From Oryzobacter faecalis (lineage in GTDB: Bacteria; Actinomycetota; Actinomycetes; Actinomycetales; Dermatophilaceae), in the NCBI RefSeq assembly GCF_046764005.1, contig NZ_JBKOFW010000007.1, forward strand, positions 1 through 64,000: a DNA stretch of 64,000 nt. The letters are read 5' to 3'. How positions within the stretch are numbered: the first letter of the stretch is position 1; each line of letters begins with the position of its first letter. Below the pieces are notes generated by a model that made no database searches, was not told where the DNA came from, and saw nothing but the letters and a program-made list of their open reading frames with translations. Made by a program: the position numbers and the translations under genes. Positions 1-6,239 of this stretch are shown here, piece after piece.

Positions 1-816
1 ACTACGCTGCCCAACACCCCTCCCCGGCGATCGCCGAGGAAGGACACCTGACTCTCCACTGAACCCGGGGCGGTTCAGGGTGTCGATCGCGGCCCACGCC
101 TTCGCTGCCTGCTCGGAGGGGAACGAGCCGTCCCACACGTCCACGCCCGGTTCGCCGACGCGGCGGCGCAGCCCGCACTCCTGCCTCGCCCGGGCCGCGC
201 GCTGGCGCAGCAGGTCGGGGCTGACCCTTGCGAGCAGCCGCCGGGTCCGGCGCCGCAGCTGGGTGCCGGTCTCGGACGCGAGGTGCTGACCGAGGGTGGC
301 GATGACGGTCTCGGCGACCGGCGCCGGGGCCTCCTCCAGCTCGTGCGCGACGACCCCCGCCCGGTACCGGTCCAGGACCCCGGTGCGCATCGCCGCGTGC
401 AGCCCACCCAGGCCGGTGCACGCGGTCGTGCCGGCCTCCCCGTCGGCGGCCCACCGGACCGCGTCGCGGACCCGGTCGCCGGCGTGGTTCGCGGTGACCT
501 CCAGGGCCCCGGACACGACCGCGGCCGCGTCCAGGGCGACGTGCCCGGGCGCCTGGTGGGTCTCGGCGTCGGTGCCGTCCTCGAGCGTGACCGGTTCGAT
601 CGCGGCCAGGGCGACGATCGCCTCGTCCTGCACCGCCGACACCGCGTTGACGACCCGCTGGCAGGACCGGACCACCTCGGCCCACGCCTGGCGCGAGCCG
701 CCGGTCGGTGACGGCGCGGGAAGCGCAGCGAGCACGGTCTGCGTGTCGTGCAGGACCGTGAGGAGCTCGCTCGGATCCCCGGTGCGGCTGCTGGTCGCCG
801 ATGCGGTGCTGCTCAT
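1..816 (-). CDS. DUF222 / 13E12-repeat family protein, 3' part lost or broken
   Basis: Reading from the ATG at 816 gives an open frame of about 272 codons with no stop before the window edge. Its first ~245 residues look like the helical DUF222 domain that precedes an HNH nuclease in actinobacterial 13E12-family proteins. The tract ending in KAWAAIDTL is where that domain normally continues into a conserved segment. Instead the reading departs from the family near position 78, exactly at a short inverted repeat (59-78), and the remaining ~25 residues look like random GC-rich translation. I therefore suspect a truncation, insertion junction or frameshift; the HNH part is not visible. A strong purine-rich ribosome site (GGGGGAGGGG) precedes the start, and the promoter overlaps a LexA-like box. 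The function of the family is unsettled. Confidence 0.6.
   Translation of the reverse strand, partial: MSSTASATSSRTGDPSELLTVLHDTQTVLAALPAPSPTGGSRQAWAEVVRSCQRVVNAVSAVQDEAIVALAAIEPVTLEDGTDAETHQAPGHVALDAAAVVSGALEVTANHAGDRVRDAVRWAADGEAGTTACTGLGGLHAAMRTGVLDRYRAGVVAHELEEAPAPVAETVIATLGQHLASETGTQLRRRTRRLLARVSPDLLRQRAARARQECGLRRRVGEPGVDVWDGSFPSEQAAKAWAAIDTLNRPGFSGESGVLPRRSPGRGVGQRS
59..78. repeat. Inverted repeat at the break point of the DUF222 gene
   Basis: CTGAACC and GGTTCAG form perfect 7-bp arms around a 6-nt CGGGGC spacer. The repeat coincides with the place where the DUF222 reading frame stops resembling its family, so it may mark an insertion target or junction. A second short palindrome (CGGCGATCGCCG, 26-37) lies just outside it. 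No element is identifiable in the ~58 bases available. Confidence 0.35.
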
Positions 817-841
817 GCTGTCCCCTCCCCCTGTACCCGTG

Positions 842-870
842 AGCCTACCCGCCCACCCGCGTTAGCACAA
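842..870 (-). promoter_or_regulatory. Promoter of the DUF222 gene
   Basis: On the minus strand a -35 element TTGTGC (870-865) is separated by exactly 17 nt from a -10 element TAGGCT (847-842). Transcription would begin near 835, leaving a leader of about 20 nt that carries the GGGGGAGGGG ribosome site. The -35 element lies inside the LexA-like box, so repressor binding would block polymerase. Confidence 0.55.
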
Positions 871-878
871 GTGTTCGA
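863..878. promoter_or_regulatory. LexA (SOS) box candidate
   Basis: The 16-mer TAGCACAAGTGTTCGA matches the actinobacterial SOS palindrome TCGAACATGTGTTCGA at 13 of 16 positions, with the right half (GTGTTCGA) perfect. It overlaps the -35 element of the DUF222 promoter. LexA sites upstream of 13E12-family genes are known in Mycobacterium tuberculosis, which supports the assignment. Damage induction here is inferred. Confidence 0.6.
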
Positions 879-960
879 TAGGATGAATGTGGATGAACGA
901 CAGCGGAATTCGCGCGGCAACCTGACGTGGGTGCCCGCCCTCCGCACCACCCTGCGTCGG

Positions 961-1012
961 GCGAACGTGGGTGAAGATCGTCGCTCGGCCGACGATCTTC
1001 ACCCACGTTCGC
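961..1012. repeat. Perfect palindrome with 23-bp arms and 6-nt loop
   Basis: Arms 961-983 and 990-1012 are exact reverse complements around the hexamer CTCGGC. It lies in the 360-bp gap between the DUF222 promoter and the secreted-protein gene at 1177. It has no T-tract and no gene ends towards it, so it is not an ordinary terminator. It could be a DNA operator, a cruciform, a miniature repeat or an RNA hairpin in the 5' leader of the 1177 gene. The rest of the gap (880-960, 1013-1165) shows nothing else recognisable. Confidence 0.85.
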
Positions 1013-1176
1013 GGTGGAGGGGCGGGGAGGTGGCGCGATGCGCCCAAGGCGCCCGGGAAGGAGGCCCACCGGTGGGCCCGGATGGTCGGATCGGGCCATT
1101 GCCCCTCGGGGGGTCGGCTGCGAGGCTGGCGCGACGACGCCGGACCGACCGGCGCCCGAGAACGAGGGGAGACCCC

Positions 1177-1518
1177 ATGACCTCACGCACCGTCGTCCGA
1201 GCGGCCCTCGTCGCAGGGGTCGCGGGAGGGATGGCGCTCGCCTGGGCCGCACCCGCCGCAGCCGACCACACGCACGCCAAGGTGGTGGGCAACGGCCAGT
1301 GCGTCGTGCTCGCCGAGGGCGCCGGCGAGGAGCAGGTCGTCCTCCCCGCGTCCGTGTTCGAGAACAACCCGAACGTCGACATCGCCCCGACGGCCGGTCG
1401 GATGCACCCGCTGCACGTCCTCGTCCACCTCGGGCAGGCGGGGGAGCACAACGACCTGTACGTCTACGGCACCCCGGCGGCCGGCGCCGCCTGCGCAGCG
1501 GGGTACGTCAACCGGTAG
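1177..1518 (+). CDS. Small secreted protein of unknown function
   Basis: The gene encodes 113 residues starting with a classical Sec signal peptide: TSR, a hydrophobic core of about 20 Ala/Val/Gly residues, and a likely AxA cleavage site at PAAADHTH. The mature part is about 84 residues with two Cys (QCVV and AACAAG), consistent with one disulfide, and a His-containing centre (MHPLHVLVHLGQ). The ATG at 1177 is chosen because of a GAGGGGA ribosome site 5 nt upstream. I do not recognise the family. Its 3' end overlaps the oppositely oriented helicase gene by 11 bp. Confidence 0.75.
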   Translation: MTSRTVVRAALVAGVAGGMALAWAAPAAADHTHAKVVGNGQCVVLAEGAGEEQVVLPASVFENNPNVDIAPTAGRMHPLHVLVHLGQAGEHNDLYVYGTPAAGAACAAGYVNR

Positions 1519-3640
1519 CGGGCCGCCCGGCGCGGTGCGTCGCGGCACCTGTCGCACCGTGGAGGACGGCAGGCAGCGGGTCCGCGTGGATGACGCTGAG
1601 GCCGCTGACGGCGCGGGTGAGAACGACGTAGAGCCGGCGGAGGCCGGTGCGCAGGTCCGGTTCGGCGGCGACGATCGCGCTGGGCTCGACGACGACGACG
1701 CGGTCGAACTCGAGACCCTTGGCGATGCCGGCGGGCACGAGCTCGACCTGACGGTCCTCGTCGTCGCCGTGGTCGGCGTCCAGGCGCCCGTGCGCGATGC
1801 CCTCCGCGGCGAGGGCCCCGCTGAGCGCGTCGACGTCGCGGTCGGGGGCGATGACGCCGACCGAGCCGGGCTCGGCCGTCGCGGACCGGACGGCGTCGAC
1901 CACGGCAGCCGCGCGGGCGTCCTCCGCCGTCCTGACGATGTCGAGCCGGCCGGGGTTGTCGCGCACCGACTTCGGCGCACCGAGGCCGGGCGCCATCTCG
2001 GGGAGGAGGCGAGCGGCGAAGTCGATGACGAGCCCGGGAACGCGGAAGCCGCGGTCGAGGACGACGAGCTCGTGGCCGGGGCGGCCGAGGTGGCCCATGG
2101 CGTCCTCCCACGACTCGGTCGCCCACGGCGTGGTTCCCTGGGCGATGTCGCCGAGGACGGTGAGGGAACCGGTCGACGCGCGACGGCCGACGGCGCGCAG
2201 CTGCATCGGGGAGAGGTCCTGGGCCTCGTCGAGCACGACGTGGCCGAGGCTCGGCGTGCGGTCGAGCAGGTCAGCGACCTCGTCGAGGAGAGCCATGTCG
2301 GCGCGGGTCCACCTGGCGGCGCCCTTGGTGCGAGGAGGGCTGTCCCACAGCAGCATCCGCTGTTCCTCGTCGGTGAGGAGGCCGACAGCGGCGTCGGCGA
2401 GGGCGTCGGCGTCGGAGAAGAGGCGGAAGAGGACGGCGGTGGGGTCGAGCGCCGGCCAGAGCGCCTTGACGTAGGCGGTGACGGGGGCGCTGCGGGCGAC
2501 GGCGTCCTGGACCCGGTCGTCGGGCGCGTCGCCCGCACGCTCCATCTGGAGGAGGACGTGGTGCGCGAGCCGCTGCGGGAGGAGGTCGCGGGCGGCGGAG
2601 TAGCGGACGCCGCGGGCCTTGAGGGCGTCGACGTCGTCTCGGACCTCATGGGCGGGCACGCGCCACCTCCTCACCCCTCGCGGCACGACCAGGGCCTCGC
2701 TCGCGTCGCGGACCTGCGACCACACGGCGCGTCGCAGGACGTCGGCGAGGCGGGCGTCACCCTTGAGCACGGCTGTGGCCGTGGCGTCCTCGGCACGGAC
2801 GCGACCGTGGTCGAGAAGGGTGTCGATCGTCGCGTGCTGCACACGGACCTCGCCGAGGGAGGGGAGGACGGCGCCGATGTGGTCGAGGAACGCGCGGTTG
2901 GGGCCGACGACGAGCACACCGGAGCGGTCGAGCTGCGCCCGGAAGGAGTAGAGCAGCCAGGCGGCGCGGTGGAGGCCGACGGCGGTCTTGCCGGTGCCGG
3001 GAGCGCCCTGGACGCAGATGCTCGTGCCGATGTCGCCACGGACGATCTCGTCCTGCTCGGGCTGGATCGTCGAGACGATGTCGCGCATCGGCCCGGAGCG
3101 GGGACGCTCGATCTCGGCGGAGAGGATCGCGCTGTGGGTGGCGCCGCCATCCGCCGTCGGGCGGGTGAGGCGCTCGTCCTCGTACGCGGTGAGCCGGCCC
3201 CTGTCCACGCCGAAGCGGCGGCGGAGCTCGACGCCCATCGGCGCAGTGGGGGAGGCGCGGTAGAAGGCGGTGCTGATCGGTGCGCGCCAGTCGACGACCA
3301 CGGGGTCGCCCCTGTCGTCGCTGACGTGCCGGCGGCCGATGTGGAAGGTCTCGTCGCCGTGCTCGGTCCTCGTGTCGATGCGGCCGAAGAAGAGCGTCGT
3401 GTGCGGGTCGTCCTGGAGGGAGGCGACGCGGCGGGCGAGCACCAGCCCGAGGAGCTCGCTCGAGTACCTGTCGCTCGCCGTGCTGGCGTCGAGCCGGTCG
3501 GCGGCCTCGCGCATCCTCCTCAGCTGGTCGCGCGCATGGTCGAGATGGGCCTGCTCGCGGGTCAGGACGTCGTCGGTGGGGGTGTCGGCGGTCGGCGCGG
3601 GCACGGCTGATCCGCCTCTCATCTGGTGTGGGATGGCCAT
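1508..3640 (-). CDS. HelD/HelR-type RNA polymerase-associated helicase
   Basis: About 710 residues of a UvrD-like superfamily 1 ATPase of the HelD group. An N-terminal coiled-coil-like region (residues ~20-60, EQAHLDHARDQLRRMREAADR) precedes a Walker A motif GAPGTGKTAVG near residue 212. Other motifs follow, including DEAQDLSPMQL near residue 469 and the C-terminal motifs with EFDRVVVVEP and YVVLTRA. Known relatives bind core RNA polymerase, recycle stalled complexes and, in actinobacteria (HelR), can give rifampicin tolerance. I take the ATG at 3640; an in-frame ATG at 3622 is equally possible, and neither has a good ribosome site. The gene is monocistronic and converges on the 1177 gene. 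Confidence 0.85.
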   Translation of the reverse strand: MAIPHQMRGGSAVPAPTADTPTDDVLTREQAHLDHARDQLRRMREAADRLDASTASDRYSSELLGLVLARRVASLQDDPHTTLFFGRIDTRTEHGDETFHIGRRHVSDDRGDPVVVDWRAPISTAFYRASPTAPMGVELRRRFGVDRGRLTAYEDERLTRPTADGGATHSAILSAEIERPRSGPMRDIVSTIQPEQDEIVRGDIGTSICVQGAPGTGKTAVGLHRAAWLLYSFRAQLDRSGVLVVGPNRAFLDHIGAVLPSLGEVRVQHATIDTLLDHGRVRAEDATATAVLKGDARLADVLRRAVWSQVRDASEALVVPRGVRRWRVPAHEVRDDVDALKARGVRYSAARDLLPQRLAHHVLLQMERAGDAPDDRVQDAVARSAPVTAYVKALWPALDPTAVLFRLFSDADALADAAVGLLTDEEQRMLLWDSPPRTKGAARWTRADMALLDEVADLLDRTPSLGHVVLDEAQDLSPMQLRAVGRRASTGSLTVLGDIAQGTTPWATESWEDAMGHLGRPGHELVVLDRGFRVPGLVIDFAARLLPEMAPGLGAPKSVRDNPGRLDIVRTAEDARAAAVVDAVRSATAEPGSVGVIAPDRDVDALSGALAAEGIAHGRLDADHGDDEDRQVELVPAGIAKGLEFDRVVVVEPSAIVAAEPDLRTGLRRLYVVLTRAVSGLSVIHADPLPAVLHGATGAATHRAGRPATG

Positions 3641-3771
3641 ACTGGCGAACCGACGATGGTACACGCGGGAGAGCCCCGGGAGCCACGGCCTCCGAACAGG
3701 ACAGTGGGTGAGCGGCAACCGCGGCGTGTCCCGGTCGGTCCTCGGCCGCGGTGATGACCGAGGATGGGCGG

Positions 3772-4248
3772 ATGACGAGCGATGACGCCCGCCCACCCTC
3801 CGAGCTGCCCGACCCGCGCTCGTTGACGCGCGAGCACTTCGACCACGTCGCCCGCGTGACGACCCGCTGGACCGACAACGACATGTACGGCCACCTCAAC
3901 AACGCCGTGTACTACGAGCTGTTCGACACGGCCATCAACGCCTGGGTCATCTCGGCGTCCGGGGTCGACGTCACGTCGCTGCCCGAGCTGGGGGTCGTGG
4001 CGGAGTCGGGGTGCAGGTTCTTCGCGGAGCTGGAGTTCCCCCACCCGGTCGACGTCGCGGTGCGGGTCGAGCGGGTCGGGCGGTCGTCGGTCACCTACTC
4101 CCTCGGGCTGTTCGACTCGCGCTCGTCCATGGTCGCCGCGCTCGGCCACTGGGTCCACGTGTACATCGACCGCACCACGAGGGGCACCGTGCCCGTCCCC
4201 GCTGCCGTCCGCGAGGCCCTCGCCCGAGCCCAGGAGGCCCGCGCGTGA
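3772..4248 (+). CDS. Acyl-CoA thioesterase, 4HBT hotdog family
   Basis: About 158 residues of the 4-hydroxybenzoyl-CoA thioesterase fold. The typical entry helix motif TDNDMYGHLNNAVYYELFD (residues ~33-51) carries the Asp and the HLNN motif that bind the thioester. The family hydrolyses acyl-CoA; the substrate here is unknown. The ATG at 3772 is preferred over the GTG/ATG at 3751/3754 because GAGGA lies 7 nt upstream of it. The stop codon overlaps the GTG start of the following dehydrogenase (GTGA), so the two are translationally coupled and probably act on related substrates. Confidence 0.8.
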   Translation: MTSDDARPPSELPDPRSLTREHFDHVARVTTRWTDNDMYGHLNNAVYYELFDTAINAWVISASGVDVTSLPELGVVAESGCRFFAELEFPHPVDVAVRVERVGRSSVTYSLGLFDSRSSMVAALGHWVHVYIDRTTRGTVPVPAAVREALARAQEARA

Positions 4249-5348
4249 GGATCACCGGGGCCGTCCTGGAGGAGGTCGGGCGTCCCGGCCCCTGGGCGCG
4301 GACGGGACCGATGACGATCTGCGAGCTCGACCTCGACGACCCCGGTCCCGGCGAGGTGCTCGTGAGGATCGAGGCCGCCGGTGTCTGTCACTCCGACCTC
4401 TCGGTCGTCAACGGCGACCGGTCCCGCCCGGTCCCGATGCTGCTCGGTCACGAGGCGAGCGGGCGTGTCCAGTCCCTCGGCCCGGGAGTCGGCTCCCTCG
4501 CCGTCGGCCAGCGCGTCGTCATGACCTTCCTGCCCCGGTGCGGTGACTGCACGGGGTGCCGGACCGACGGCCGGATGCCGTGCGTCCCCGGTTCGGCGAG
4601 CAACAGTGCCGGCGAGCTCCTCGGTGGAGGACGCCGCCTGTCGCGGGACGGCCAGCCCGTCCACCACCACCTCGGCGTCTCGGCCTTCGCGACCCACGCC
4701 GTCGTCGACGTCCGGTCGGTCGTCGCGGTGGAGGACGACGTCCCGCCCGAGGTCGCCGCCGTCCTCGGTTGCGCTGTCCTCACCGGGGGAGGCGCACTCC
4801 TCAACGCCGCCCCGCCCGAGCCCGGTCAGTCGGTCATGGTCGTCGGCCTCGGCGGCGTGGGGATGGCGGCGCTCCTCACCGCTCTCGCCATCGGTGCCGG
4901 CGAGGTCATCGCCGTCGACGGCGTCGCCTCCAAGCGCGACCAGGCCCGAGAGCTGGGCGCCACCACGGTCCTCGACCCCGCCGAGCTCGCGTCCGGCGGC
5001 ACCCGGGCCGACGTCGTCATCGAGGCCGCCGGCAACGCGCGCGCCTTCGAGGCCGCCTTCGTCGCCACCGCACCCGGAGGCCGCACGGTCACGGTCGGCC
5101 TCCCTCACCCCGACGCCCGAGCGAGCGTCTCGCCCCTGACGATGGTGGCCGAGGCCAGGACGGTCATCGGCAGCTACCTCGGCAGCGCCGTGCCGAGCCG
5201 CGACATCCCCACCCTCGCCCGGTGGTGGCGCGAAGGCCGCCTCCCGGTCGAGACCCTCGTCTCGTCGAGGATCGAGCTCGACCAGGTCAACCGGGCCATG
5301 GACGACCTGGCCGGCGGCAGGGCAGTGCGCCAGCTCATCGAGGTCTGA
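4245..5348 (+). CDS. Zinc-dependent alcohol dehydrogenase (MDR superfamily)
   Basis: 367 residues. The catalytic-zinc ligands are visible as GVCHSD (Cys near residue 45) and LGHEASG. The structural-zinc lobe follows as CGDCTGCRTDGRMPC, with the C-x2-C-x2-C-x7-C spacing. The Rossmann fingerprint GLGGVG lies near residue 203. Length and layout are normal for class III-like or aryl/benzyl alcohol dehydrogenases. The GTG start overlaps the thioesterase stop and has an AGGAGG site upstream. Substrate is not deducible; pairing with a thioesterase suggests aldehyde or acyl metabolism. Confidence 0.85.
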   Translation: MRITGAVLEEVGRPGPWARTGPMTICELDLDDPGPGEVLVRIEAAGVCHSDLSVVNGDRSRPVPMLLGHEASGRVQSLGPGVGSLAVGQRVVMTFLPRCGDCTGCRTDGRMPCVPGSASNSAGELLGGGRRLSRDGQPVHHHLGVSAFATHAVVDVRSVVAVEDDVPPEVAAVLGCAVLTGGGALLNAAPPEPGQSVMVVGLGGVGMAALLTALAIGAGEVIAVDGVASKRDQARELGATTVLDPAELASGGTRADVVIEAAGNARAFEAAFVATAPGGRTVTVGLPHPDARASVSPLTMVAEARTVIGSYLGSAVPSRDIPTLARWWREGRLPVETLVSSRIELDQVNRAMDDLAGGRAVRQLIEV

Positions 5349-5369
5349 TCGCCCCGACACACCGGTCCG

Positions 5370-5388
5370 GCCCCTGCTCGACCGGGGC
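5370..5388 (+). terminator. Possible terminator after the alcohol dehydrogenase
   Basis: GCCCC (5370-5374) can pair with GGGGC (5384-5388) around a 9-nt loop. An alternative pairing CCGGTC/GACCGG overlaps it. There is no T-tract, as is common in very GC-rich actinobacteria. Confidence 0.3.
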
Positions 5389-5446
5389 ATGGACGACGCG
5401 GACGAGCCGGAGGAGGATGCTGGGCGAGGTCGTCGGGGAGGACGCC

Positions 5447-5962
5447 ATGAGCCATCGCACCGTGACCGCCCTCTCCGCAGCGGCGGCGCTGGCCGCCCTT
5501 GCACTGGTGGTCGACGGTGTCCCGGGCGCTTCCGCCACCCTCACCCTGAGCGGGCCCGCGGCCGACACGAGCGCGGACTTCAACAACAACGGCATCCAGG
5601 CCACCGCCGACGGGTCGGTGCTGGTCGTGGCGCACAGCGGTCAGGGTGCCCTGAACCTGGTGGACCCGCGCACCGGTGCGAGTACGACCGTGAGCGGGGT
5701 GAGCCTCCCGAACATCGACGGGTTCCTGCTCGAGGGGCGGACCGTGTACGCCGTGCAGAACTTCCTGGAGCAGATCACCGTGGTCCGGCTCAGTGGCGAC
5801 CTCTCGTCCGGGAGCGTCACCAAGGTCATCACGAGCGGGTCCTTCGGCGTCCCGGCGACCGTCGCCCGGTTCGGTGACCGACTGGCGGCGGTCAACGCAC
5901 ACTTCGACACGGGCATCCCGCCGAGCTCGCCCACCTACGAGGTGGTCCTCGTCGACCGCTGA
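5447..5962 (+). CDS. Shortened secreted SMP-30/gluconolactonase-like beta-propeller protein
   Basis: 171 residues: a signal peptide (residues 1-30, ending near GASA) followed directly by sequence resembling the C-terminal half of a family of secreted six-bladed propeller proteins of about 320 residues, sometimes annotated as SMP-30/gluconolactonase. Propeller-like strands include FNNNGIQATADGSVLVVAHS, DGFLLEGRTVYAVQNFLEQITVVRL and VPATVARFGDRLAAVNAHFD. The N-terminal blades expected before FNNNGI are absent, so the gene looks like an in-frame internal deletion that kept its signal peptide. A GGGAGGA ribosome site supports the ATG at 5447. Whether the half-propeller folds or dimerises is unknown. 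Confidence 0.65.
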   Translation: MSHRTVTALSAAAALAALALVVDGVPGASATLTLSGPAADTSADFNNNGIQATADGSVLVVAHSGQGALNLVDPRTGASTTVSGVSLPNIDGFLLEGRTVYAVQNFLEQITVVRLSGDLSSGSVTKVITSGSFGVPATVARFGDRLAAVNAHFDTGIPPSSPTYEVVLVDR

Positions 5963-5981
5963 GGTCCGCCGTCGTGCGTCC

Positions 5982-6239
5982 TCAGCCGCCCGAGGGCTCC
6001 TTGACCTCTGCCCGGTCGACGTGGTCGTCCACGAGGTGCTCCGTCGCGAGCACGAGCAGCGGTGGCACGTCGGGCTCGCCGCGGCGGACGCGGGCGAGGA
6101 GGTCGGCGCGCATCCTCGGTTCCCAGAACTTCCTGATGTGGGTGGCGAGCTCGACGGCGGCCTTCTCGGGCGGGAGGTGCTCGAAGTTCCGGACCAGGTC
6201 GTACCCGAGCCGGACGACGGGAGGGAGGCCCTCGCTCAC
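5982..6239 (-). CDS. fdsD: Formate dehydrogenase delta subunit (FdsD-like)
   Basis: 85 residues beginning with GTG, whose first bases overlap the stop of the alpha-subunit gene (GTGA). It shows features of the small delta subunit family: LVRNFEHLPPEKAAVELATHIRKFWEPRMR, then a short tail. In other NAD-dependent formate dehydrogenases this subunit helps assembly or stability of the molybdenum enzyme. It closes the operon. The fdhD sulfurtransferase gene that often sits between alpha and delta is not present here. Confidence 0.85.
   Translation of the reverse strand: MSEGLPPVVRLGYDLVRNFEHLPPEKAAVELATHIRKFWEPRMRADLLARVRRGEPDVPPLLVLATEHLVDDHVDRAEVKEPSGG

Noticed and set aside
1535..3610. A 691-codon plus-strand frame opposite the HelD-like gene
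   Set aside because: Asp/Glu/Val/Gly-rich shadow without motifs.
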